Positions 10,950 through 24,100 of a DNA stretch of 64,000 bases are shown in pieces. The notes below the pieces were generated by a model that saw nothing but the letters and a program-made list of their open reading frames with translations, did no database searches and had not been told where the DNA came from. Source of the DNA: Dendrophyllia cribrosa (taxonomy: Eukaryota; Cnidaria; Anthozoa; Scleractinia; Dendrophylliidae); assembly GCA_024195265.1 (NCBI GenBank), contig JAJLRJ010000004.1, positions 43,132,021-43,196,020 on the forward strand, written 5' to 3'. The position numbers and the translations under genes were made by a program. The first letter of the stretch is position 1. Each line of letters begins with the position of its first letter.

Positions 10950-11285
10950 GAGTCCGGGGGGGGGGGGGGGGGGGGGGGAACTCCTATATAAAAATGACGG
11001 GGGTGCTCATCGGAAATTTTCGAAAAACGCCCTAAAAGGTACCAGAATCTCGTTTGATGGGCGTGGCTCAAACGAAGTTTTACCCTAAGAGGTACCAATT
11101 CTAAAACAACTCATGTCATATTGTCATATTTTTTTTGGCTCATACCCTTAAAGGTACCGCGATAATTCTAACGGTAGTCATTTTAGATTTTAGTACCCTA
11201 AGCGGTACCAATCTCCAAATTTTGACCCCTAAAAGGTACGATGAGCACCCCCGTCATTTTTATATGGGAGTCCCCCCCCTGAGTT
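10950..11285. mobile_element. Foldback MITE with poly-G end and repeated GGTACC motif
   Basis: Inverted ends share 'ctcctatataaaaatgacg'/'cgtcatttttatatgggag'. The left end carries a 23-nt G run (10956-10978), mirrored by the C run at 11272-11279. Inside, five variants of CCCTAAAAGGTACC recur at about 11029, 11083, 11146, 11192 and 11226. Non-coding. Confidence 0.75.
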
Positions 11286-12170
11286 TTAGAGATTGTTTGT
11301 ATGGAAATCCTAGCTTGAATTACAAAACCTTATTATTTGAAAATAGCTTAGCTTAATGACAAATATTGCTACCTTTAGATCCAGATTTTAGATACAATGT
11401 AAAAAGGTTTATTAGGGACCACCTTAGTTAACATCTGCCATGCCACACAATGCTTTATATCTAGAATCTAACCTGCAAAAAGAATTTGAACAATGTTGTT
11501 AAAAAGAAGTTAATGATCCAAACTTGTAATTATAATAACAATAATACAAAAAATGTTGAGCATGTCTGTAGGGTATTCAAACAACGACTCAACTAGTTGT
11601 TTTTTTAAATACAGCAAACTATGAGCGATGAAAAAAAAAAAATAAGTGCAAAGACGATGTGTACGTATTATAAAACTTAAGTCTTTAAGCTCCATCTACA
11701 AGCCACCAACTTGGGTCTAATATTTTCTAAAGGGGCCCTCTCACTTATGCTGTGAGAGCACCAACTTTTTCTGTTTTATGAAGCAGACATACGCTCGCAT
11801 AAAATCTTTATAATTACACACGAACCCAAACAAATACATGTATATGTAAAACTCAAACTTGCTGTTTTATGATTTTGTAGTTCAATCTCACTTGTCAAGC
11901 TCTTCGGGAACAACGAGTGATGCAGTGTTAAACAAGGAGATGACATTTGCACCAGCTAACATGTTTTGTCTGGCTTAGATCGACACAACCTCACAAGATA
12001 GTTTCAATGATGCTCACAGTAAACATGTTTCGATCATGATTTGCGTCATGCGCCGCCAGATGTGAACACTTATCATAGTGAAACAGGTTTTATTCGTGAT
12101 CAGACTAAGCATGTTTTTGCCTTAGTATGAACGCAGCATCAGTCAATACAGTGTAAATGCACTTAATTAC
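11286..12170. other. Probable 3' untranslated / downstream region of the PICALM-like gene
   Basis: This lies just 3' of the last PICALM-like coding exon found (minus strand). The missing terminal coding exon and 3' UTR should lie here, but I could not pin a convincing short final exon. No other gene is seen. Confidence 0.4.
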
Positions 12171-15100
12171 CTGACTGCCAGGCACAGGTCCAAATGGGTC
12201 TGCAGGCTGCGTTGGTCTCTGTGGTTGAAATGGTTGGGATGGGAATGCAGGCTGTTGGGGGTACATTCCCACCTGGCCAGGCTGAAAATAAAAAAATAAA
12301 TTGTTAAACGTTACATCAATACAAAACTACAACAAAACTTGTGCTACTTACAAATGGTATGGAAACAAAATAGTTTAATATTTTACACACCATGAAAGGC
12401 TGCCCCATTGGTTGTGCTGCAAAGGGTGGTCTAAAGCTAGCTGGCTGCTGCAAGGGAGGTTGAGCAGCACCCATAAAACCAGTTGTCACTCCTGGCTGAG
12501 GCATAGACATTCTTGAAGTGGGTGGGGCCTGCCAGTTTGGCCCTCCTGTTTTGCTTTGTGGTGGTGGTGCAGTCCACTGATGCTGTGTTTTGCCAGATGG
12601 ACCAGGCTTCTGTTTGCCATCAAAGGAAAATGCATCTAAAATAATTACACAAAAAGATTAAGCAAAAAGATCAGTAACAGTAATCAGTGTCTGTGGTACT
12701 GTAGCAGGGATGGCATAGTGGTGGAGCACTTGCTTCCCACCAATGTGGCTCGGGATTGATTCCCAGAGGCGACGCCATATGTGGGTTGCGTTTGTTGTTG
12801 GTTCTCGACCTTGCTCCAAGGGTTGTTCTCTAGGTCTCTGGTTTTTCTCCCTCTGCAAATTTCCAAATTCCAATTCAATCCAGAAACAGTGGAAGTAAGA
12901 GCCATGAAATTCCTATTTATTTATTTTATTTCATTTTGAATTTTAAATGTCATCACCCTTTGCCTCACCTAAAGACTTGGCAACTCTGTTTAAGCTAGCA
13001 TGCAAGTCTCCTCCTGACTGATCCCTGTCCTGGTTGCTTTCTACAGCCGGCACTGCTGCAGCCCCTGTGCTAGACACAGTAGGAAGCAGAATGTCGCCCA
13101 TGGCTGGAGTGCTAGCCACAGAGCTTGGCTGACCGAAGACAGCAGCAAAATCGTCATTAACCTGACTGTCAAATGGGTTTGTAGAGGTGCCACTGGTAAA
13201 ACCTGAAGAAAATAAAACAAACAATAAGATGAGTCAATATATTTTAAATTTTAACTCAATTTCTAACTTGGGTGCATTTACAGATTGGTGTAAACAGGTT
13301 ACAACTTACCAGATCCTGCCGCAGGACCTCCCCAAACACCCGCTTGAGGTGCTGCACTAAAACCATTTGGTACTGGACCCTGTCCAAACCCTTGAGCTAC
13401 AGGAAAAGCTTGGCTCGGGGGGAAGGCAGGACTCTGCGAGAATGCAGTAGAACTTGATTGTTGAAGTGGCACTGAAAATGCAGTATTAAGTTGCAAAAGA
13501 TCATCACTAGGAGATGATGTCGGAGCAGGTTTTGGTGCTGCCGGTTCACCTAGTGACTCCCACTTTTGTTGCTGAGCTGGCTGGGCTGGAGCTATTTGCA
13601 CCTGTGTACCAGATTCTTTGGCCTTCTGTTTGGGAAGACAAGGATTATGACTGTATTTATTGACTGAGTGGGAGGGTGGGATGAGAAAATAATTATAAAT
13701 ATTATGGCTCAAGGTCATGGCGTACGGTCTTCATACAAGTATTTTGTAAATACTCTTGAAAAAACGCATGTGCATGAATAGCGCATGAATAGCACGTGAA
13801 TAGCGTTATGCACCGTTTAAACAATCAGGGCAAGGTTGGTGATTAAGACTTAGGATAGCTACTGATAGTGTCAGAAGATGTTCTAATATCCCAGTGAATA
13901 GTATTGGGTACCACTAGCAGTTACATGTATGCTGAAGGCATGTTGACAGGCGACATAAAATTACCAGACTAAACATACCCTCTACCACTAACACATCTTT
14001 AGACTGCAGTTACCTTGAAAGCTTCAAGATACTTTTCTTCCTCTTCAAGGAGGTCACTCTTGGGAGCAGTGTCAACAGAATCATCTCCTTCAAACTTGGT
14101 TGTGAACTTGCCTGCACTGAAAGCATCTGTAGCAGAAGGTGGGAGGGTGATGCTGGGAATCGTCAAAGGTCTTTGAACGATTCAATGAAAAAAAAAAATT
14201 TCTTAACATTGAACAAACAATAATGATATACATGTACATGTATATGTTGTGGTTCAAATATTTGTTTGGTTTGAAAATTTTCAAACCAGTTTGATTTTTG
14301 TTTTCCTTTGTCTGAGATTATGATAATGTATCTGAAATGTTTAGGGAATTATAAATTGAACTGTTTTGAATATTTTCAAACCACAACATATACATGTATA
14401 ACAATGAAGCCATTTTGTTAAATGTCCAATGGCTACATGTACTTTTACATTGTACAACACAATTTATGATGGGTATTCATTGTAGAGGACAATTTCCAGG
14501 TCTGACACTAATAATTGCTTCTGCCAATTTCCAGGGGAAGGTTCCAGGGGTTCCGGAGCCCCAGCAGATTAACGAGAATTGAGTACAAAATCCTTGCAAA
14601 AAAAAAAAAAATCAAGAAAGAAGCAGGCCATTTCAATGTGAAAATGAGAAACAGGAAGTTGGTGCAATTTTAATTTGACACCACTTCAAAAACTGTTTCC
14701 TTCCTGAACATGACATGTACATGTACATGCTGCATTTTGAATGCCTGTGTAACTGAATTGTTTTGAGTGACCATTTTTGAACAAGATGTACCCCCCCCCC
14801 CCCCCCCCCCCCGCCCCGCCCTTGGGTATGCCCCTGATTTGCAAACATCTCCCGAGTCAGAACTACTGTACATGGCACCAAAAAAAGGTAGGTTGAAGGT
14901 ACTCCAGTGTTCCGGATAAGAGAGGGGTCTCGGGTCAAAAACCCGACAAGGCTGGCTTCCTGACCTGACAAATCAAATGGCTATAAATTAAGAAGATTTA
15001 GAGAGACCCACAACCTGTTGACCCCTTAAAATTATTCATCGACTCCCTGCCTTTGAAAGTTAACTGGAACACCAGTACTCACTTTGATGTGGGTGGGTGG

Positions 15101-18100
15101 TTTGTCTTTCCTTTTTCCAAAGACTGTAGATGATTTTCAAGCGCATCCAAAAGACTGTTAGGTGCCTGATATACCAAAAAAAAAACAAATATATATATAT
15201 ATATAAGAAAGATGTAATGTTCATTATCAGAAGAAAAAAAGAGTCTCTGACAGGAAGGAATCAAACTTGTATTGTATCATCTTCTGTGCACCAGTCGGAT
15301 ACTCTTACCACTGAGCTAGGAGAGACTTGTGGTGAACTATATGTAGGCCATACACCTGGGTGTACTGGGTTCATATACATGTATGACATGCATCCTGCAT
15401 ACTGCTAGGATCAGCTATGTTAAGAGTGTCATGTGTGGTGATAACATTACATCTTTCTTACTTCATTACCAAGCTTAACATTTACCATCTTTCTTTGTTT
15501 ATACATAATGGTAATAGGACTGAGTGGAGTCCAATTCGGTCTGTAATCATACGAGTAATTAACAAAATTGGACAACCGCGAAGCAGGAGTCTGATTTGTT
15601 TAATCACAAGTATGATGACAGACAGAATTGGATGACACAAAGTCCTGTTACCAATTAATCATAACAATAACAAAATTTGAGGATAAAATGTTAAATGGTT
15701 TCACATTTTGGTGATTAAAAACATAACAATTGAGTGTGTTTTTGACCGAGATGCACGCACGGAAAAAGGATAGCACGCACAAATGACCCGTACTGTCCAA
15801 TTACATCGTCCAATTACAAGCATGATGCATAAACTGTCCTATTAATGCTCTAATCGGGCCTGCTGATAACCAATCAGATTCGAGAATTTTGTTATAGTTT
15901 TGATTAATAACAAAATTCCTTTGTTTTGTTTATTTTTTTCTGCGAAAGTAGGAGAGGGGGGGATGGGCTTATAGAGAAACAGATGCATCACTGGAAGTAC
16001 ACGCTGTAGAGCACTTGTTGGGGCTTTAATCAGTCTATTTATTCTAAAGCTTTGAGGTCAGGCTTTCCGCACAAATGATTCATGACAAGCATTTGCACCA
16101 TTAGATACTCTAAACAACTGCCATTTTTTTTTACATACCTTGCTTAGATCAGGAATATCATCCTTGTCAAAACCCACATCCTCAGCAACTTTCAAGAAGT
16201 CTGAGACTCTATCCATTCTTGTAATAAATTTCTTATATATGTCCAGTCCCTCCTTGCAGCCTTTTTTGTTCATGTCAAAGTATTTTTCTATTAAAAAAAA
16301 AACAAAGTGAGGTTTACATTAATCATGGAAGGGAATGTTACATTGGGAACCCAGAATTATGTGCATACTGTACATACATGTAGGTCGACCATACGTTTTG
16401 AGCCTTAGGTGTAGGTGTATGTACACTGTACATGGAGCATAAAATTCTTAAGATTACTGTATGTAGAATACTTGTTTCTCTTACAGAGCCATAAGAGTGT
16501 CTGAGACCAAAATCAACTGTAGGAGGAGACCATCTGATCTCAACAAGCCTCAGTTTATTTTGGGGGTGTTTCATTAACAATATTCATCAAGTTTAAAAAA
16601 AGAAAATCATAACCATGATTGTCTTTAAGTCTCAGTTTGTGATAATATATCAAACATGAGGAAGAGTGTTTCATCACAATTTCCAAACACAGAGATGTGG
16701 GTTGGACAAACAAGGTGCAGCCGTGTTTTTTTAACCAACTTCGAGGTGTTGGGTACCTGATGAAACACCCTTTCGAGTGTTTGATGTAGTAATAATAATC
16801 TTTATTGATCTTCTTCAAAATGATCCTAAAATGCAGAGAGACTGAAGGACTAATCAAAATCACTTAAGTCCATGCTTATTAAGATTGAGTTTCCAAACCA
16901 CCATCACGCTAGCAATTTTCTTTGTTCAAACTTAATGAATTATTAATGAGTTTGAGAAAAGCTACATGTTTGTCAAACACAAATTTAAACACCTTGAAGT
17001 TGGTTAAAGTGCACCTAAACCCCAATTTTTTTTTTCTTTAAATCAACTCAATGTACGTTAAAAAGTTGAATAGTGAAATATTTCTTGTTTTTGACATCGC
17101 GTTAGTGAGTTATAGAGATTTGAATTTACAAAAATGCTAATTAGATGACGTCAAATCAAGAATCATTTATTATACAACTACTTGTTTCCACCTCCAAGTA
17201 ATATTTTTTTACAAATCAAATGACTATAAACAGTTTTTGTTAGTATTTCTAAAATTGATTATCCTTAAGCTGTGAACTGCGTATTGTAAATTGAAGTAGA
17301 ACTAATGGTAAAGTCTTGATTTGACGTCATCTTATTAGCATTTTGTAAATTCAAATCTTTATAACTCACTAATGCGACATTAAAACCAAAAATATTTCAC
17401 TATTCGACTTTTCAATGTACATTGAGTTGATTAAAAGAAAAAAAATTGGGGTTTAGGTGCACTTAAAAAAAACTTGGGTGCACCTTGTTTTTTCAACTCA
17501 CTTGACCTTGTTGTTTATATCCTGATGAAACACTCTTCCTTGTTTTTGATATTATTACCTCTTCAATTGTCGGTATCAAAATTAAATACTACAGTTACTT
17601 CATATTAAAGTTCAGTGTCTTCAATTCAAAAAACACTACATCATTGTAACAAAAATCCCCATTTGTATCCTAACTTTTTATTTGTTTTGATGCTGCTCTT
17701 AGTAGAGGAGAAGGTCAGGGGGTGTTAATTGGCAGGGGTGTTTTAGTGGAAGAGGAGTTCGGAGGCAGTCAATTGGTGGTACATGTATTTAAATGAGAGA
17801 CGAGAGATTAGGTAATCACTCAGATACAGTATGCAAAAAAAAATTCAATGTAATGTATTAAATACTCACCAAGCAAATTTATTATACCATCATTGTAGCA
17901 AGCAAATAATCTAATCAAGTCCTAAAAATGTATCAACAAAAGTAAATAAATTATTTATAACCATTATAATTATAAAAAAATATTTATAAATTATATGATA
18001 CAATTTATTATATACAAGTACATGTATCATTCTTGCAACAAAATTCCTACAAAATATTTTGTCAATTTAAACCATTTTTTTGGGGAATAACTATAATTAA

Positions 18101-21100
18101 TTAATTAATTAACTATAATTATTATAGTTAATAAGACTTTAATTTACAATTTTTCTTGCATTCATTTGTCAATATTGTATCTCATTTTACAACGTCAACC
18201 ATTCTACAATGTCGCTATTAAAACTATTATCTACAACTAATTTTTACAATGTGTGTTTCGTTTTGCCTTACATTGTACATCAAAATATATTTGATTAACA
18301 ACCCAATGAGAATAACTGTTGCAACATTTTCCATGCTTTCTATTAGCTGGTTTATAAATATTTATTTAGATAAATAAGGTTTTTCACTGGGAGTCATCAG
18401 AACTTAAGGCAATAATTTAAAAGGAGCAAGAGTGTTACAAAATATGACACAAATGTCATAAAAAAAAGGAAGTTGCAAATACCTTAAACAGGAGTACAAA
18501 AACACTGTTTATGACACCATTAGTCAATTCACTTGATTTAATCTGCAAACAAATTACTGAACAGTTACATTTCAAATACAGGAAGCACTATCAATTACAC
18601 TGTAAATGACTGTTTTATCCCAACCAGAGGGGTGTAGCAATACTCCTGGTTGCTTCATGCCACAGAAACTGGGTGAACCTCTGGCTGAGTATGCCCCTAT
18701 GTGGGACTTACAGGTACTTGTATAACCAAGTATAATGATCAAACACGTATAGAAAAAACTGCAATAATTATTATAAATCAAAGAAAGGCAAAGACAAAAC
18801 TGTGACATACATCCACTTCAAGCAAAGCATCAATCTGCCGTTGAAGGACTGGCAAAGCTTTCAGTAGCTACAAAAAGAATGTTAAATTAACATTTTAGAT
18901 ACATGTGTAGTACGATACTTGTACTTGTCACTTTAATTGCTATGTTTCATATGATGCAAAAATTCAGAAAACACACTGCTCACAGAAACAAATAAATATG
19001 ACTTACTTTAGGGGCTTCCATGGTTCTTAAAACACCTTCTTCTTTTCTGGAAGAAAATAATTATTGAAAACATTGCCAGAGCCGATTTTTAAAACTAATT
19101 TAGAAAGGGTTTAATAATACCTCAGTCTAAATCAATTTCAGTCTTGCCAACCTGAATATCCAAATTTTGGTTGCCATAAACAGAGTAAAGATGGCATATA
19201 GCACTGGCAAATATCACTTTTCTTCTTAAACTGATCTGCTTATCAGTTAGCAGAGCTTTCCATCACATGCTCTGAATTCACACTCTAAATAGGACTTCAT
19301 ATAAATAATCGGCCTATACTTACATGTATTATCACTGATATTAATAATAACTGAGGAACATCATATTTAAAACACACAGAGTTGGAAACTTAATTTTGAT
19401 GTACATGCAACTTGCCATTTGTGCAAGTGACTTTCAAAGCTGCACCAAAAAATGTACAATTTGTACTTTTCAAAGAAGATTTATCACTCGCCTGGGTGAG
19501 TGCAGACTTTCATACCTGAACACAGAACATGAATTGACTATTCACACTAGCTTTGTTATTGTGAATGGCTGTGTTCTTACCCTCTTTTGAGTCGGCAGAA
19601 GTCATATCCCATTTCTGTGTAAGAGGAAGCCTTCTCATTCAAATATTTTCCATATCTTCTCACAAATGTTGACATGTCATAACCTTTCAAAATAAAATAA
19701 AAAGTGATTTGGAATGGATTCTGAGGTAAAAATCAATAGATACCATCAATAAAATTTCAAAAAAAAAACCTTTGGAAGTAGCTGCTCTAAGGGGGACCAA
19801 AACATTTTAGGTAGCAGCTACAATGTACTTTTGGAGGGCTGTTACCTTCAGATTGAAAACTATAAGTACAATCATTCCAAGACACTGTGAACAAGGTAAA
19901 CATGACCACTAGTCCACACACAAAATTCACAAATTTCATTGTTTACATGTAAAATATTTAAAAAGCAAATGGTACCATGCAAAAGTACTGCCGAAGAGCT
20001 TTCATTTGGATGGTCACACCATAGCTTTCTGTCAACTGACTCCAAAGTTAGACCTACATTTGTACATTCTATGTCTCCAGAATTGACTCTGGTAGTGAAA
20101 GGGTTAACTTACACTGTACATTGTAATATATATAGATAGCCTGAGCCTAACAGTGTCGCTCTTTGAACAGAAAGCCGATGATAAACTTAACTGAGGTGAA
20201 AGGTCGGAAGCACAAGAATAAAATTGACGACCGGGCTATATTTTAATTTTAGCAATTCTCAAAAACAGACTTACGCGACCGTTTGCACAGTACATTTAGA
20301 CCGTACAAAAGTTCACAAAAACAACTTTTTCTCCGTCTAGAATAATTAGTACGACTAATTTCCAAATAAAATACACCTGCTGTTTATAAAAATTGTCCGA
20401 GAAACTGATTTGGAAATCAAAATTGCAAAAAATACACAAACACATTTGCATAAGACCACGCGAGTGAAGTTTACAACTATAAAATCCAAGTCTTGTTTTG
20501 TTTTGTTTACATAAAGTCGCTTTTCAACCTATGTAATGAATGAACAAACACATAAAAATGGACAACACAATCTTCTTTCAAAAAATTTTATTCAAATCTC
20601 CATACGTTTATGTTTAAAAGCAGAACGCGAACCATTAAGAGCTCATCGAGGCCGAGATGTCTCCGATGAAATCAAAACAACTGAATTTAATTGAGCGCGT
20701 TATAAACAATTCTCCCGAAAACTAGCGAGAAGACAAAAAAGTCAATCACACATTGATATCAACATAAATTCCCATCGAAAAATGTATTTTGTTTTACCTT
20801 TAAGTCCCTCCACTGCTTGGAAATTGTTTAAATCTCCGCTTCTTCAGTTCTGAAACCCGAAGTGACAAACATCTTCCCGCATTGCTCCCATCCTTTTATC
20901 TCTGAAAGCTCTTCTATTTCCAGTAATAGCGGCTTCTGAGTATCCGTTAATTAGTATCCCTGTCTTGAGTAGCAAACCGCGACAAAATTCAGGAGAATAA
21001 CGACTTTAATTTGAATCGGTTTTCTCCGCTAAACACAGCAAAACGTCAAAAGTGTTTTCCCATTTCACGTGAAAATTGCAAAGATCCCGGATGTTGTGTG

Positions 21101-24100
21101 GCGTCATACGCGCATGTTTTGCGACGGTCTACGCGCCCGCGAGTTAGCCCTAAGCGACGGCGGCGGCCGGCGACAGCGGCGGGCACACAACGCGCCCGCG
21201 AAACATTCCGCTAGCCATGACCATGAAAAATGACGGCCATGGGTTCTATAGTTCTCTGGTTCTATGAGTATGGTGCTGCGCAGCCAGGCCTTCGGCCCGG
21301 CAAGAGCTCCGCTAAAAATAATGTGAAAGTTATAAGGTACATTGCACAATGTATGTTGTTCATGCCTTATTACTCACACAAGGAAAAAGAGTGACATGTG
21401 CATGTATACATGTTGTGGTTTAATACAATAATTGTTTTGGTTTAAAAAAAAATTAATTTCCAAACAAGTTTCATATTATGGCAATGAATCTGAGATAAAA
21501 GGAAATTCAAATAAAACTGCTTTGAACATTTTTTAAACCAAATAACTTTTAACCACCATACATGTATGTACTTTACAAGTGAAGTCACAACTACAGTAAA
21601 CGAATGGGGTTAGTTTCTAGAGAAACTGTGGTGCTGCGTCGGTGGGGGGATGAAACATGAGAATTTAGTTTTATCGACTGAGTCGATAAGGTAAATTGAC
21701 CACCGTAAAAAGATTCAAATAGCTGACGTTTCGAGCGCTAGCCCTTCGTCGGAGGGAATCAAGGAATTGTGGGTAGTGTGTGGTTTTATATAGTAAGCGG
21801 TGGAGCTACGCTATTGGTGGAAATTTGGTGACGTGAAAAACAAATGTAAATTAGTTGAATGAAAAGCGTTCGTTGATTCCATGGGGTTTGAGAGTGCTGA
21901 TTTGAAAGATGATTTTTTGTTCTAGGTTTTTACGGCTTTCTGTGTTACCCTGGTGTAGGGAAAGGCCGCAGATTGTCATGTGTTGTTTAGAATGGTTAGT
22001 AAGATTAAAATGGCGTGCGACTGGTTTGGATGCATCTTTGTCATTTTTTTCAACGTCTCGGAGATGTTCACGAAAACGGTCGCCCAGTCTCCTCCCTGTT
22101 TCGCCAATGTATATCTTTTTGCAAAAAGTACAAGTTATGCAGTAGATAACATTTACGGAGGTGCATGTAAAACGATCAGTGATTTTAATAGATCGTTTGG
22201 GTCCTGTTATTTTGTCCGCATTGTGAATGAAAGGACAAGTGTTACATCGTGTGCGTGTGCATTTAAAAGTTCCCGGTTCATCGTCAGATTTCAGTGCGCT
22301 CGTAACTAGAAAGTTGCCTATGTTTTTGTCACGTTTGAATGAAATTAGTGGGGGTTGTGAAAAAATTCTGCCAGTTTCGGGGTCATTTTGGAGTAATTTG
22401 AAATTTTTTAAAATGATGCTTTTGACTGTGTTGTTGTGTGGGTGGAAAGTGAGGATGAATGGAATTCTCTCGTTCTCTTCCTTCTGTGGCGTTTGTAGTG
22501 CTGTTACATTCATCCTCACATCCATCGCACGTTAAAAACGCCATTCCATATTCTCAATTTCTCAGACTTCGACGTCTATGTAGTGATGACTCTGATTTTT
22601 CCAACAAGTCAGAAGAAATGTGCCAGTTTTTTAAGAAACGTGGGTACCCTGACTCTGTTGTTAATACGGGCCAACAACGTGCACAACAGATCGACAGACA
22701 ATCAGCACTACAAACGCCACAGAAGGAAGAGAACGAGAGAATTCCATTCACCCTCACTTTCCACCCACACAACAACACAGTCAAAAGCATCATTTTAAAA
22801 AATTTCAAATTACTCCAAAACGACCCCGAAACTGGCAGAATTTTTTCACAACCCCCACTAATTTCATTCAAACGTGACAAAAACATAGGCAACTTTCTAG
22901 TTACGAGCGCACTGAAATCTGACGATGAACCGGGAACTTTTAAATGCACACGCACATGATGTAACACTTGTCCTTTCATTCACAACGCGGACAAAATAAC
23001 AGGACCCAAACGATCTATTAAAATCACTGATCGTTTTACATGCACCTCCGTAAATGTTATCTACTGCATAACTTGTACTTTTTGCAAAAAGATATACATT
23101 GGCGAAACAGGGAGGAGACTGGGCGACCGTTTTCGTGAACATCTCCGAGACGTTGAAAAAAATGACAAAGATGCATCCAAACCAGTCGCACGCCATTTTA
23201 ATCTTACTAACCATTCTAAACAACACATGACAATCTGCGGCCTTTCCCTACACCAGGGTAACACAGAAAGCCGTAAAAACCTAGAACAAAAAATCATCTT
23301 TCAAATCGGCACTCTCAAACCCCATGGAATCAACGAACGCTTTTCATTCAACTAATTTACATTTGTTTTTCACGTCACCAAATTTCCACCAATAGCGTAG
23401 CTCCACCGCTTACTATATAAAACCACACACTACCCACAATTCCTTGATTCGCTCCGACGAAGGGCTAGCGCTCGAAACGTCAGCTATTTGAATCTTTTTA
23501 CGGTGGTCAATTTACCTTATCGACTCAGTCGATAAAACTAAATTCTCGTGTCACAGCTACAGTACATTGTAAATTTATTGATAAGGCATTGTTACATCAG
23601 GGTTGCTTCTGAGGGAATATAGTTTTCCTAAGTTCAGTATGCCTGTTACTTTCAGGTGGCAGTTACCTCTGGGAGTGTCTTTTGGGTAACATTCAAAATA
23701 ATATTAACACGATCTTCGTGCAGGCTTTTCTGCAACCTGTACATAATGAATAAGACATGTGGGTATGAAGCTAAACAAAATGTGATTGTGAATACTGCAT
23801 CTACATACCTTGGACACCACTTTTGTCAAGAAAGTTACCAAGACTAAAGTTGGATGTTCTTGATGCCAAATATTGAATAAATCTCTAGTGATACAAAAAA
23901 ATGGGTAACTGTTAATTGAGATAAATGTGTATCATCAAGTACCCTAAGCACAGGAGGAGTGGTGAAGACACGTTGGAGGCGCTGTGAAGGCGCGGTGGAG
24001 GCGTGGTAGAAGCACGTTGGAGGCACGGTAGAGGCACAAAATAAGAGTGGTGGTGCATTGGTTAGTGCATTGGACTTCAAATCCAAAGGTCGGTGGTTCA

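Larger units (their letters stand above)
21599..23549. mobile_element. Penelope-derived inverted-repeat element 1, in PICALM intron 3
   Basis: The element has a head 'aatggggttagtttctagag...' and ends with 'aaactaaattctcgt'. Target duplications flank it: GTCACAACTACAGTA (21584-21598) and GTCACAGCTACAGTA (23550-23564), 15 bp with one mismatch. Inside are two oppositely oriented copies of a GIY-YIG coding segment meeting near 22520, plus inverted ends with a hammerhead-like motif (21712-21760 minus, 23446-23494 plus). No reverse transcriptase domain is present, so it depends on another element. GIY-YIG linked to RT is the hallmark of Penelope-like elements. Confidence 0.88.

Noticed and set aside
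11510..11695. Candidate terminal PICALM exon starting after TTGTAG at about 11696
   Set aside because: It would add about 60 hydrophobic residues unlike the short family C-terminus; support is too weak.
15241..15330. Functional tRNA gene on the minus strand
   Set aside because: Box A and box B are good, but the acceptor stem and variable region do not fit a standard cloverleaf; a SINE head or pseudogene is more likely.
22227..22535. Open frames antisense to the GIY-YIG arms (also 22554-22979, 55376-55705 and others)
   Set aside because: They are mirror-strand shadows of the endonuclease frame and recur only because the arms are repeated.
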